Translations under genes and position numbers: made by a program | Shown here: piece after piece, positions 1 to 8,115 of the stretch | Position numbering within the stretch: position 1 is the stretch's first letter | Layout of the letters: every line of letters starts with the position of its first letter | Notes under the pieces: generated by a model | The model's database searches: none | What the model saw: the letters and a program-made list of their open reading frames with translations, nothing else | Told to the model about the DNA's origin: nothing | From: CAZYBG01 sp964645155 | Lineage (GTDB): Bacteria > Pseudomonadota > Alphaproteobacteria > Rhodobacterales > Rhodobacteraceae | Direction: 5' to 3' | DNA: 64,000 nt | Assembly (NCBI GenBank): GCA_964645155.1 | Contig: CAZYBG010000004.1 | Coordinates: 1-64,000, forward strand

Positions 1-406
1 CCAATGGCCGGGATTTGCGCCGCCAAATGGCCGGCTTTATCTCCGCCGTTGACAGGCGGCCGGGAATCCTTACCGGCGCATTCTAATCTCAGTGTGTTTT
101 GCCATGCATCATCAGAGCCTCGTATCTTTGACGCGGCTTGGCACCTTTGCGATGCGATTCAGCGATCGCAACCGCAGCCCTTTGGACCGCCGCGTCAGCT
201 TCGAAATGGCCCAAAGTCAAGTCGAGCACCAGATGCCATCCTCGAAAACCGTATCGCGCCAAATGCCAAACAGAGACTACCGCCATTTTGGTCGGCTATT
301 TCGCCTGTGATTTCAAGTCTCTAGAGGGAAGCACGTCTCGCATGCCGCGGAAAACACGCCACAATACGCGATTCGAAAAATTGTTTAAAATCAATATGTT
401 ATATGA
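1..406. other. Stretch without a supported gene
   Basis: No gene is supported here. Short open frames exist on both strands but none has a recognisable motif, a ribosome site or the strong GC third-position bias of the neighbours. The first 40 bases hold two copies of ATGGCCGG about 24 bases apart. The last 50 bases, just beyond the 3' end of the minus-strand tRNA-Ser, are AT-rich. Base composition is lower in GC than in the genes that follow, so an old mobile-element border is possible but not shown. Confidence 0.4.
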
Positions 407-497
407 TGGCGGAGACGATGGGATTCGAACCCACGAGACCCTTTTGAGGTCTACTCCCTTAGCAGGGGAGCGCCTTCGACCACTCGGCCACGTCTCC
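407..497 (-). tRNA. tRNA-Ser (anticodon GCU)
   Basis: Read on the minus strand, this is a class II tRNA of 91 bases including an encoded CCA. The acceptor arm GGAGACG pairs with CGTCTCC, the T-loop reads GGTTCGAATCC, and the anticodon loop CTGCTAA gives GCU, so it reads AGC/AGU serine codons. The long variable arm expected of tRNA-Ser is present. It lies 88 bases downstream of ychF on the same strand. Confidence 0.95.
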
Positions 498-500
498 ACC

Positions 501-516
501 GCCCGCTTTAGCGGGC
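501..516. terminator. Perfect hairpin between ychF and tRNA-Ser
   Basis: GCCCGC and GCGGGC form a perfect 6-bp stem around a TTTA loop. It lies 70 bases past the ychF stop and just ahead of the tRNA-Ser 5' end. There is no T tract, so termination is only a possibility; a tRNA processing signal is another. Confidence 0.3.
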
Positions 517-585
517 AGCGTTGCGGGCCACAAGGCCAAATGCCAGGGGCGGGCAGGGCGGCCCGGGGGCGGCCCGGGCGCAAGC

Positions 586-1683
586 TCAGGCGTTGAAGAG
601 GAAATGCAGGACGTCGCCGTCCTTGACCTCGTAGGTCTTGCCCTCGATGCGCAGCTTCCCGGCCTCGCGCGCGCCGGCCTCTCCGCCATGGGCGACGTAG
701 TCGTCGTAGGCGATCGTCTCGGAGCGGATGAAGCCACGCTCGAAATCGCCGTGGATGACGCCGGCCGCCTGCGGGGCGAGCGTGCCTCTGGCGATGGTCC
801 AGGCGCGGGCCTCCTTCGGGCCCGCGGTGAAGTAGGTCTGCAGGCCGAGAAGGCCGTAGCCCGCGCGGATCAGCCGGTCGAGCCCGGCCTCCGCGAGGCC
901 GAGCGTCTCGAGGAACTCGGCCTGTTCCGCCGGCTCGAGCTGGGCGATCTCCTCCTCGATGCGCGCCGAGATCACCACGACGCCGGCGCCCTCGACGGCC
1001 GCCCGCGCGCGGACCCGGTCCGACAGGGCGTTGCCGGTGGCCGCGTCCGCCTCGGAGACGTTGCAGACGTAGAGGACCGGCTTCTGGGTGATGAGCTGGA
1101 GGCCGTTCCAGAGGCGCGCGTCGTCCTCGGTGACGGCGACGGTCCGCGCCGGGCGCCCGGCCTCGAGCGCGGCCTGCGCGGCGCGCAGCAGCCGCTCCTG
1201 CGCCAGGGCGTCGCGCTCGCCGCCCTTCACCTTGCGGGCGAGGCTCGCCAGCCGCCGTTCGCTCGACTCGAGGTCGGCGATCATCAGCTCGGTCTCGATC
1301 GTCTCGATGTCGGCGATCGGGTCGACGCGGCCCTCGACATGCGTCACGTCGCCGTCCTCGAAGCAGCGGACGACATGGGCGATCGCGTCGCATTCGCGGA
1401 TGTTGGCAAGAAACTGGTTGCCAAGTCCCTCGCCCTTCGAGGCGCCCTTCACGAGGCCGGCGATGTCGACGAACGTCATCCGCGCCGGGATGATCTGCTT
1501 CGACTTGGCGATCGCGGCAAGACGCTCGAGGCGCGGGTCGGGCACGGCGACCTCGCCCACGTTCGGCTCGATCGTGCAGAACGGAAAATTGGCCGCCTGC
1601 GCCGCCGCGGTCCGGGTCAGCGCATTGAACAGGGTCGACTTACCGACATTCGGAAGCCCGACGATCCCGGTCTTGAAACCCAT
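586..1683 (-). CDS. ychF: Redox-regulated ATPase YchF (Obg-family P-loop protein)
   Basis: The 365-residue protein is a full-length YchF, a cytosolic P-loop protein that binds ribosomes and hydrolyses ATP in preference to GTP. The N-terminus shows the G1 loop GLPNVGKST, then the switch region DIAGLV, and the base-recognition loop NVSE in place of NKxD, which is the family hallmark linked to ATP use. A coiled-coil insert lies mid-protein and a C-terminal TGS domain ends at FLFNA. The ATG at 1683 fits the conserved MGFKTGIVG start. tRNA-Ser follows on the same strand. Length and motifs match the family closely, so the call is firm. Confidence 0.97.
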   Translation of the reverse strand: MGFKTGIVGLPNVGKSTLFNALTRTAAAQAANFPFCTIEPNVGEVAVPDPRLERLAAIAKSKQIIPARMTFVDIAGLVKGASKGEGLGNQFLANIRECDAIAHVVRCFEDGDVTHVEGRVDPIADIETIETELMIADLESSERRLASLARKVKGGERDALAQERLLRAAQAALEAGRPARTVAVTEDDARLWNGLQLITQKPVLYVCNVSEADAATGNALSDRVRARAAVEGAGVVVISARIEEEIAQLEPAEQAEFLETLGLAEAGLDRLIRAGYGLLGLQTYFTAGPKEARAWTIARGTLAPQAAGVIHGDFERGFIRSETIAYDDYVAHGGEAGAREAGKLRIEGKTYEVKDGDVLHFLFNA

Positions 1684-1748
1684 GCCCTGCCCTCCTGCGG
1701 CGCGGCCGTGTCTCTAGGCCGCGGCGCGGTCGGGCGCAAGCGGCGGCC

Positions 1749-1943
1749 TCAGTCGCGCGGCGCCGCCCGCTCGCGCGACTGGAAGATCAGCAGCCAGGCA
1801 AGCAGGATGAACATCGGATGCGTGAGGCCGCCCGAAAAGATGATCGCGGGCACCCAGATCAGGAACACCAGGACGCCGAGGATCGGCCGACCGGTCAGCA
1901 CGATCGACAGCGGCGGGAGGAGGATGGCAAGCAGATAGTTCAT
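1749..1943 (-). CDS. Small two-helix membrane protein, YqaE/Pmp3-like
   Basis: This 64-residue protein has two hydrophobic helices, the first starting at MNYLLAILLPPLS and the second around FILLAWLLIF, with a short charged tail (QSRERAAPRD). This is the layout of small stress-related YqaE/Pmp3 proteins, though the diagnostic Pmp3 loop is not obvious, so the family call is tentative. It is divergent from trpA, with about 100 bases between the two starts. The frame stays open further upstream on the minus strand but that part is antisense to trpA, so the ATG at 1943 is preferred. Confidence 0.6.
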   Translation of the reverse strand: MNYLLAILLPPLSIVLTGRPILGVLVFLIWVPAIIFSGGLTHPMFILLAWLLIFQSRERAAPRD

Positions 1944-2045
1944 GGCAGCTAAATGGGTGCCGCGCCCCTGCGGTTCCATGGCCGGCCTTGCATCGGGCGC
2001 ATCCTTGCGCGAGAGGGTGCCGGGGGAGCCGGAGGGAGACGCGCG

Positions 2046-2837
2046 ATGAACCGGATCAAAGCGAAATTCGCCGAACTGAGCGCCGCCCGCCGCAAGGCGT
2101 TCGTCGCCTATGTCATGGCTGGCGACCCCGATCACGACACCTCGCTTCGGATCGTGAAGGGCCTGCCGGCCGCCGGGGTCGATGTGATCGAGCTCGGCAT
2201 GCCGTTCACCGACCCGATGGCCGACGGGCCGACGATCCAGCTTGCCGGCCAGCGCGCGCTCGCCGGCGGGCAGACGCTGGAGCGGACGCTGGACATGGTG
2301 CGCGACTTCCGGCGCGGCGACGCGACAACCCCGATCGTGATGATGGGCTACTACAACCCGATCTTCAGCCGCGGCGTGGAGCCGTTCCTCGCCGACGCGC
2401 GCGAGGCCGGGATCGACGGGCTGATCGTGGTCGACCTCCCGCCCGAGGAGGACGCAGAACTCTGCATCCCGGCGCAGCGGGCGGGGCTCGACTTCATCCG
2501 GCTCGCCACGCCCACCACTGACGATCGCCGCCTCCCCAAGGTGCTGCAGAACACCTCGGGCTTCGTCTATTACGTGTCGATCACCGGCATCACGGGCGCG
2601 GCGGCCGCCCAGGCGGCGGATGTCGCGCCCGAGGTGGCGCGGATCAAGCGTGCGACCGACCTGCCCGTCATCGTCGGCTTCGGCATCCGCACGCCCGAGG
2701 CGGCGCAGGCCATCGCCGGCGTCGCCGACGGCGCGGTCGTCGGCTCGGCCATCGTGCAGCGGATCGGCGAGGGGCGCCCGGTGGACGAGGTACTGGCCTA
2801 TGTCGCGGCGCTTGCCGCCGGCGCGCATCGGGCCTGA
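2046..2837 (+). CDS. trpA: Tryptophan synthase alpha subunit
   Basis: The 263-residue protein cleaves indole-3-glycerol phosphate to indole and glyceraldehyde-3-phosphate and passes indole to TrpB in the alpha2beta2 complex. The catalytic glutamate lies in VIELGMPF and the catalytic aspartate in TDPMADGPTIQ. The phosphate-binding end GFGIRTPEAA and GAVVGSAIV are intact, and the length is standard for a TIM-barrel TrpA. The start ATG at 2046 follows the purine-rich GGAGGGAGACGCGCG. trpB is not next to it, so trpA is either alone here or separated from trpFB as happens in some Rhodobacterales. The MarR gene converges 4 bases after its stop. Confidence 0.96.
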   Translation: MNRIKAKFAELSAARRKAFVAYVMAGDPDHDTSLRIVKGLPAAGVDVIELGMPFTDPMADGPTIQLAGQRALAGGQTLERTLDMVRDFRRGDATTPIVMMGYYNPIFSRGVEPFLADAREAGIDGLIVVDLPPEEDAELCIPAQRAGLDFIRLATPTTDDRRLPKVLQNTSGFVYYVSITGITGAAAAQAADVAPEVARIKRATDLPVIVGFGIRTPEAAQAIAGVADGAVVGSAIVQRIGEGRPVDEVLAYVAALAAGAHRA

Positions 2838-2841
2838 ACGC

Positions 2842-3297
2842 TCAGGGCCGGGTGTTGCGATCGGCGTCGAGGAAGCGGCGCAGCTCCTCGAGCGCGGGCA
2901 GCAGTGCCTCGGCCCGCTCGGCCGGGATCGTGGCGGCGATGCGGGCGATGTCGGGCGCGAGCCCTAAGATCGCCTCTTCGCGGAACTTCCGCCCCGCCTC
3001 GGTGATGAACACGAGCTTCGATCGCCCGTCGTCGGGATTGGGCAGCAGGGTGACGAGGCCCGCCTCTTCGAGGACGGCGATGCTATGGGTCATCGAGGTC
3101 TTCGGCACCTGAAAGGCCCGCGCCAGCGCCAGCGGGGTCTGGCCGTCCCGGACCCGGATGAGGTGATTGAGCACGGCGAACTGCGCCAGCACGAAGCCCG
3201 GCGGCAGCCGGGCCTCGAACATGGCGCGCGAGAGCTGCGCAAGGATGCCGATCTCGTTGAAGAAGCGGAAATACACCTCGAGCGTGCGGTCAGGCAT
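2842..3297 (-). CDS. MarR-family transcriptional regulator
   Basis: The 151-residue protein has the MarR layout: a helical dimerisation segment, then a winged helix-turn-helix around LALARAFQVPKTSMTHSIAVLEEAG-type helices (about residues 55-85) and the wing NPDDGRSKLVFIT. MarR proteins bind palindromic operators as dimers and usually repress their own operon. It is the second gene of a two-gene unit: its first 8 bases overlap the end of the nitroreductase-like gene upstream. A strong 20-bp palindrome sits in the promoter of that unit (4470-4489), so autoregulation is likely. The inducer cannot be told from sequence. Confidence 0.9.
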   Translation of the reverse strand: MPDRTLEVYFRFFNEIGILAQLSRAMFEARLPPGFVLAQFAVLNHLIRVRDGQTPLALARAFQVPKTSMTHSIAVLEEAGLVTLLPNPDDGRSKLVFITEAGRKFREEAILGLAPDIARIAATIPAERAEALLPALEELRRFLDADRNTRP

Positions 3298-4438
3298 TCA
3301 CGATCTTCGCCTCCAGCGGCCAGCGCGGGCTGGCGGCCACCTCCGGCCCGTAGCCGATCCGCGCCAACATCTGGACGGTGCCGCCTTCGGGCGCAAGCCG
3401 TTCGTGCACCTCTGCATGGGGCCGGGCCATCTCGGGAAACTCCTGCAGCGCCTGGCTGAGCGGCTGGAAGCCGAGGCCGGCCGCCGTCGCCGCGAGGTTC
3501 ACGCGAAGCCAGTCGGCGCCGGCCGCGAGCTGCGCCCCGCGGCCGTTGCCGGGCGTGACCAGCCAGAGGTGGCCCATCGCCGTGTCGGTATTGGCGAACA
3601 CCGCATCGAGGCCCGAGCGGAACGCGAACGACGCCGGATCGGCGGCCGCGTCGCGGCTGAAGAGGCCGGTCATGCGCAGCGTCTCGAAGAGCGGGCCCGA
3701 GAAGTCGATCCCGTCGGGATTCGCGTCGATCTCGCGCGCGCCGATGCGGAAGAGGTCGACGCTTTCCCGGAAGGTGCGGGGCGTCTCGACCTCGATCCGC
3801 AGCGCCTCGCGGGTCAGGGCGCGCCACTCGGCGACCTCCGCCGGGTCGACGGTGCCGCCGAAATGGCTGCCGTTCGAGACCGCCGCGCCGATCGCGTCGA
3901 CCAGGGCCGGGTCGACCGGCCGGGCCGTGTCGTAGGGCTCCTTGTTCGACCGCCGGGCCAGCGCATGGGCGAAGAGCGGGTCGCGCGCGACGCCCGGATC
4001 GGCCGCGAAGGCAATGCGGGCGATCGGGCGGCCGTCGAGGCGCGCGGGGTCGGAACCCTCGGGGAATGGAACGATGCGCACCCGCTGCCCGTCTTCGGCC
4101 GCCGCCATCCGCATCAGCTCGAGAAAACAGCCGAGGCCGATCGTGATCTGCCGGTTCATGGGGTCGGTGTGCGGCAGCATCCGGTCGGGGTCGACGCGAA
4201 GGGTCACCACGCCGGCTTCGCGCAGGTCGGCGCGCCAGGGCTGCCGATTGTGCGGGTTGGGTGCAAGCAGGGCCCACGAGAGCGCCCGCATTCGCGGATC
4301 GGCATAGCTGCCGGCTTTGCGCCAGGGCAGGGCGGCGGTGCGGGGCATCCGGGTCGCGGCATGGCCGAAGCCGCCTGCGGCCGCGACTACCGCCCCGCCC
4401 CCGACGAGCGCGAGCATCCTGCGGCGGGAAAGGGTCAT
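3290..4438 (-). CDS. Acg-like nitroreductase-fold FMN protein with Tat signal
   Basis: The 382-residue protein begins with a twin-arginine signal (LSRRRMLALVGGG), so it is probably exported folded with its flavin. The body has two nitroreductase-like halves, with motifs such as PNPHNRQPW near residue 60 and NLAATAAGLGFQPL near the C-terminus, as in Acg-family FMN-binding oxidoreductases. Some Acg proteins bind flavin without clear reductase activity, so the substrate is unknown. AGGAGG precedes the ATG. It is the first gene of an operon with the MarR gene, with which it overlaps by 8 bases, and it is divergent from the lldD-type gene. Confidence 0.8.
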   Translation of the reverse strand: MTLSRRRMLALVGGGAVVAAAGGFGHAATRMPRTAALPWRKAGSYADPRMRALSWALLAPNPHNRQPWRADLREAGVVTLRVDPDRMLPHTDPMNRQITIGLGCFLELMRMAAAEDGQRVRIVPFPEGSDPARLDGRPIARIAFAADPGVARDPLFAHALARRSNKEPYDTARPVDPALVDAIGAAVSNGSHFGGTVDPAEVAEWRALTREALRIEVETPRTFRESVDLFRIGAREIDANPDGIDFSGPLFETLRMTGLFSRDAAADPASFAFRSGLDAVFANTDTAMGHLWLVTPGNGRGAQLAAGADWLRVNLAATAAGLGFQPLSQALQEFPEMARPHAEVHERLAPEGGTVQMLARIGYGPEVAASPRWPLEAKIVNA

Positions 4439-4466
4439 GGTGGCCTCCTAATGTCCGATATCGCAC

Positions 4467-4495
4467 TACATAGTACGACGTCAGACTATATGCAA
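4467..4495 (-). promoter_or_regulatory. Promoter with MarR-type palindrome between -35 and -10
   Basis: On the minus strand TTGCAT (4490-4495) and TATGTA (4467-4472) are separated by exactly 17 bases, a good sigma-70 layout about 30 bases ahead of the nitroreductase-like gene. The spacer and part of the -10 are occupied by an imperfect palindrome at 4470-4489: ATAGT, two bases, GACGTC, two bases, ACTAT (16 of 20 positions symmetric). A repressor bound there would block polymerase. The MarR protein encoded in the same operon is the obvious candidate. Confidence 0.65.
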
Positions 4496-4565
4496 GCCAC
4501 TTGCGCAGTTGCCACAGCCCGGCCGGATTGGTAACCCGTCCTTACCACCCAAGCGCGGAGGCCCC

Positions 4566-5789
4566 ATGTCCGTCATCACCGAGATCGAGGACCTCAAGCG
4601 CCGCTACCGTCGACGGGTGCCGCGGATGTTCTACGACTACTGCGAGAGCGGGTCGTGGACCGAGCAGACGTTCCGCGACAATTCCTCGGACTTCGACCTG
4701 ATCCGGCTTCGCCAGCGCGTGGCAGTCGACATGGACGGCCGCACGACCGGATCGACGATGGTCGGTCAGAAGGTCGCGATGCCGGTCGCGCTTGCGCCTG
4801 TCGGGCTGACCGGCATGCAGGACGCCGACGGCGAGATCAAGGCGGCTCGCGCGGCCGCGAAATTCGGTGTCCCCTTCACGTTGTCCACCATGTCGATCTG
4901 TTCGATCGAGGATGTCGCCCGCTGGACCGACACGCCGTTCTGGTTCCAGCTCTACGTCATGCGCGACGAGGATTTCATGCGCCGCCTGATCGAGCGCGCC
5001 ACGGTGGCGCGCTGCTCGGCGCTGGTGCTGACGCTCGATCTGCAGATCCTCGGACAGCGGCACAGGGACCTCAAGAACGGCCTGTCGGCGCCGCCCAAGC
5101 TGACCTTGGCGACGATGCTGAACCTGGCCACGAAGTGGAGCTGGGGGCTCGGCATGCTCGGCACCCGGCGGCGCCAGTTCGGCAACATCGTGGGGCATGC
5201 CAAGGGCGTCACCGACCCGTCGAGCCTGATGGCCTGGACGGCGCAGCAGTTCGACCCGCGGCTCGACTGGAAGAAGGTCGAGGCGATCAAGAACCTGTGG
5301 GGCGGCAAGCTGATCCTGAAGGGCATCCTCGATGCCGAGGATGCCCGGATGGCCGCCGACGTGGGCGCCGACGCGATCGTCGTCTCGAACCACGGCGGCC
5401 GGCAGCTCGACGGCGCGCTCTCGTCGATTCGCGCCCTGCCGGCGATCGTCGATGCGGTGGGCGACCGGGTCGAGATCCATCTCGACAGCGGGATCCGGTC
5501 GGGCCAGGACGTGCTGAAGGCGCTCGCGATGGGCGCCAAAGGCACCTATGTCGGGCGGGCCTACATCTACGGCCTTGGCGCGATGGGCGAGAGGGGGGTG
5601 ACGGCCGCGCTCGAGATCATCCGCAAGGAGCTCGACACCACCATGGCGCTCTGCGGCCGCAGGGATGTGAGCGCGCTCGACCGCGACATCCTGCTCATCC
5701 CGCAGGATTTCGAGGGGTGCTGGCAGCCGGCGCGCCCTGCCGCAGCGGGGCGAGGAAAAGCGGCACGCAGAGCATCAGCAGCGCGATGA
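4566..5789 (+). CDS. FMN-dependent alpha-hydroxy-acid oxidase/dehydrogenase, LldD-like
   Basis: The 407-residue protein belongs to the FMN-dependent alpha-hydroxy acid dehydrogenase family (L-lactate dehydrogenase, glycolate and mandelate oxidases). The N-terminal substrate tyrosine is in FYDYCESGSW, FMN contacts are in LAPVGLTGM and WFQLYVM, the active-site His/Arg pair is in SNHGGRQLDG, and the phosphate site is in DSGIRSGQDVLKAL. L-lactate is the likeliest substrate, with electrons passed to quinone or oxygen, but sequence alone does not settle this. The ATG at 4566 matches family length; an upstream in-frame ATG would add an unconserved tail. Its 3' end overlaps the convergent transporter gene by 95 bases. 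Confidence 0.88.
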   Translation: MSVITEIEDLKRRYRRRVPRMFYDYCESGSWTEQTFRDNSSDFDLIRLRQRVAVDMDGRTTGSTMVGQKVAMPVALAPVGLTGMQDADGEIKAARAAAKFGVPFTLSTMSICSIEDVARWTDTPFWFQLYVMRDEDFMRRLIERATVARCSALVLTLDLQILGQRHRDLKNGLSAPPKLTLATMLNLATKWSWGLGMLGTRRRQFGNIVGHAKGVTDPSSLMAWTAQQFDPRLDWKKVEAIKNLWGGKLILKGILDAEDARMAADVGADAIVVSNHGGRQLDGALSSIRALPAIVDAVGDRVEIHLDSGIRSGQDVLKALAMGAKGTYVGRAYIYGLGAMGERGVTAALEIIRKELDTTMALCGRRDVSALDRDILLIPQDFEGCWQPARPAAAGRGKAARRASAAR

Positions 5790-6867
5790 CCGCGAACGAG
5801 GCGCGCAGCCCCACCGCCTCGGACACGAAGCCCATCATCGGCGGCCCCACGAAGAAGCCCATGTAGCCGATCACGGCGACCCGGCTGATCGCAAGCGCCC
5901 GGTCGGCGGGCCGGACACGCTGCCCGGCGATGGCGAAGGCCAGGGGCGCGATCACCGACACCCCGAGACCCAGCACGGCATAGCCGAGGTAGGCGACCAT
6001 CGGCGTCGGCGCCTGCGAGGCCACGGCGGCGCCGGCCGCCGCAACCAGCGCGGCGCCGACGATGGTCGCCGGCTCGCGGCCGCGCGGCGTGACGAAATGG
6101 CCGGCCATCCGCCCGATCCCCATGGTCAGCCCCAGGATCGCCGGGCCGAGCGAGCCTTCCGCGGCGCGGCCGCCGAGCGTCCGTTCGATGTGCAGCGCCG
6201 ACCATGCCTCGGTCGCGTTCTCCGACATGAAGCCGACAAGCGTGATGAGTCCCGCCCAGATCACCACCGTGCGGAAGCCCCGGCCTACCGGATGATCGTC
6301 CTCGCCCGCCGTCACCGTCTCGGCGGCGAGCCGCATCTGCGTGACAAGGCCCAGCGTCAGCACCCCGAGGGCGGCAAAGACCACAACCGGCGGCACCGCC
6401 GCCTCGCGCGCCGCCCCGGTGGCAACCGCCGCGAGGGCATAGGCAAACGAGAAGCCGGCGTGGTTGAGGTTCATCAGCCCGCGGTCGTGCCGCGCCTCGA
6501 TCTGGCTGACGCGGGCATTCATGATGACGTCGAGAAGGCCGCTGAACCCGGCTGCGACGAACATCGCCGCCGCGAACAGCGGCAGCGTCGGCGCGACGCC
6601 AGGCAGAAGGAACGCGCAGGCGGTGCCGACGGCCGCGACCTGCAGCGCGCGCGCGCCGAAGGCGGCGTCGAACCGGGGCGCGAGCCACATCGCCGTCATC
6701 GCACCCGTCGCCCCGCAGAGCAGTGCCAGGCCGAACGGCCCGTCCGATGCGCCGAGCGCGGACTTGATGTCGGGCACCTGGGCGGCGAACGCGCCCCAGA
6801 AGATGCCGACCACCGCGAAGGCGGGAAGCGGCGCGCGACAGAGGGCTATGGACCGGAAGACCGACAT
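5695..6867 (-). CDS. MFS transporter
   Basis: The 390-residue protein has about 12 hydrophobic helices, starting with APLPAFAVVGIFWGAFAAQVPDI-type helix 1, and resembles the YbjJ/FucP-like branch of the major facilitator superfamily. A helix-2/3 loop of the kind seen in MFS proteins is present around MWLAPRFDAAFG. The substrate is unknown. The ATG at 6867 was chosen because the reading frame upstream starts only with TTG at 6927 and adds an unconserved leader. The gene converges on the lldD-type gene and its last 95 bases overlap it, which is unusually long for two real genes. It is divergent from rplY. Confidence 0.8.
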   Translation of the reverse strand: MSVFRSIALCRAPLPAFAVVGIFWGAFAAQVPDIKSALGASDGPFGLALLCGATGAMTAMWLAPRFDAAFGARALQVAAVGTACAFLLPGVAPTLPLFAAAMFVAAGFSGLLDVIMNARVSQIEARHDRGLMNLNHAGFSFAYALAAVATGAAREAAVPPVVVFAALGVLTLGLVTQMRLAAETVTAGEDDHPVGRGFRTVVIWAGLITLVGFMSENATEAWSALHIERTLGGRAAEGSLGPAILGLTMGIGRMAGHFVTPRGREPATIVGAALVAAAGAAVASQAPTPMVAYLGYAVLGLGVSVIAPLAFAIAGQRVRPADRALAISRVAVIGYMGFFVGPPMMGFVSEAVGLRASFAVIALLMLCVPLFLAPLRQGAPAASTPRNPAG

Positions 6868-7012
6868 CAGGCTGATCTGCCCGAGCGCCGATCCCGGTGC
6901 AAGAGCCGTCGAGAACCCCCTTCCCAAGGCCGCCGAAGCCCGCTATAGGCACGCGCTCGTGCGGCCCTGCACCCTTGGAGGAGGTCCGCGTCTGACAATT
7001 TGGAGAAGACCC

Positions 7013-7642
7013 ATGGCCGGTGAGATCCCCGATCTGATCGCCACGGTACGGACGGGGACAGGCAAGGGGGCCGCCCGTCAATCTCGCCGCAACGGCGACG
7101 TGCCTGGCGTAGTCTATGGCGGCGGCAAGGACCCGCTCGCGATCGACATCAACTACAACGAACTGCTCAAGCGGCTGAAGGCGGGCCGCTTCCTGTCGAC
7201 CCTGTTCAACCTCAAGGTCGATGGCCAGGACGATGTGCGCGTCATCTGCCGCGGCGTCCAGCGCGACGTCGTGAAGGACCTGCCGACCCATGTCGACCTG
7301 ATGCGGCTGCGCCGGACGAGCCGGATCAACCTGTTCATCCATGTCGACTTCATCAACCACGAGAAGGCGCCGGGCCTGAAGCGCGGCGGCACGCTCGTGG
7401 TGGTGCGCCCCGAGGTCGAGCTCGAGGTCACGGCGGCCGAGATCCCCGACCACATCACCGTCGATCTTGCGGGCCGGGACATCGGCGATGTCATCCACAT
7501 CAGCGACATCGAGCTTCCGGCCGGCGTGCAGCCGACGATCAGCCGCAACTTCGTCGTCGCCAACATCTCGGCGCCGTCGGGCCTGCGCTCGTCGGAAGCC
7601 GACGAGGGCGGCGCCGAGGCCGAGGACAGCAGCGAAGGCTGA
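7013..7642 (+). CDS. rplY: 50S ribosomal protein L25/general stress protein Ctc
   Basis: The 209-residue protein is the two-domain L25/TL5/Ctc type that binds 5S rRNA. The N-terminal 5S-binding barrel contains RNGDVPGVVYGGG, and the C-terminal beta domain contains HVDFINHEK and GRDIGDVIHISDI. The tail is acidic (EADEGGAEAEDSSEG), as is common. The ATG at 7013 follows TTGGAGAAGACCC, a good ribosome site. The pth gene follows about 470 bases later, separated by one minus-strand gene; an rplY-pth order is common in Alphaproteobacteria. Confidence 0.96.
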   Translation: MAGEIPDLIATVRTGTGKGAARQSRRNGDVPGVVYGGGKDPLAIDINYNELLKRLKAGRFLSTLFNLKVDGQDDVRVICRGVQRDVVKDLPTHVDLMRLRRTSRINLFIHVDFINHEKAPGLKRGGTLVVVRPEVELEVTAAEIPDHITVDLAGRDIGDVIHISDIELPAGVQPTISRNFVVANISAPSGLRSSEADEGGAEAEDSSEG

Positions 7643-7664
7643 CGCCCCGGCCGGAGACGGAACC

Positions 7665-7690
7665 GGCGCGGGGCCGCGTGGCCCTGCGCC
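7665..7690. terminator. Hairpin between convergent rplY and ABM gene
   Basis: An 11-bp stem (GGCGCGGGGCC with GGCCCTGCGCC, one G-T wobble) closes a GCGT loop. It sits exactly between the rplY stop (7642) and the convergent gene's stop (7692), so it may stop transcripts from both sides. No T tract is visible. Confidence 0.5.
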
Positions 7691-7691
7691 G

Positions 7692-8006
7692 TCAGGTTCC
7701 GATCGACTGCACCGCGCCGAAACACTCCAGCTCGGGCGGGCCGAGGTAGAGGTCGGCATGGCTTCCGGCGCCCTTGTGCGCCGCCCGGAACGCCTCCGAT
7801 CGCGTCCAGTCGCGGAAATGCGCCTCGCTCGCCCAGAGCGTGTGCGACGCATAGAGGACATGGTCCTCCCGCTCGGGCCCCCTCATCAGGTGGAACGACA
7901 CGAAGCCCGGCACCTCGGGCAGGTGGCTGTCGCGGGCGGCCCAGACGGCCTCGAACTCGGCCTCGCGGCCGGGCCGGATGCGGAATCGGTTCATCGTCAG
8001 GTACAT
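7692..8006 (-). CDS. Antibiotic biosynthesis monooxygenase (ABM) domain protein
   Basis: The 104-residue protein has the ferredoxin-like ABM fold: a first strand MNRFRIRPG, then the helix GREAEFEAVWAAR, the strand FVSFHLMRG, and the helix SEAHFRDWTRSEAFRAAH. Proteins of this fold include heme-degrading monooxygenases (HmoA/IsdG) and quinol monooxygenases. The pattern RSEAFRAAH near residue 77 is typical of the HmoA-like group, so heme or small aromatics are possible substrates. The gene is divergent from pth with 109 bases between. Nothing nearby defines its role. Confidence 0.8.
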   Translation of the reverse strand: MYLTMNRFRIRPGREAEFEAVWAARDSHLPEVPGFVSFHLMRGPEREDHVLYASHTLWASEAHFRDWTRSEAFRAAHKGAGSHADLYLGPPELECFGAVQSIGT

Positions 8007-8115
8007 TGGGGTCTCTCGCGCAGTCGGGGGAAGGGCTGGAGCCGTGGCGCTCTGGCATTCTTCGCCAGTTCAGGGCATCAAGGGCGCCGCGTCAAGGCGC
8101 CGGCAGGAGGGTGCG

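Noticed and set aside
89..286. Small minus-strand frame of 65 codons near the window start
   Set aside because: No ribosome site, no family resemblance and weak codon bias.
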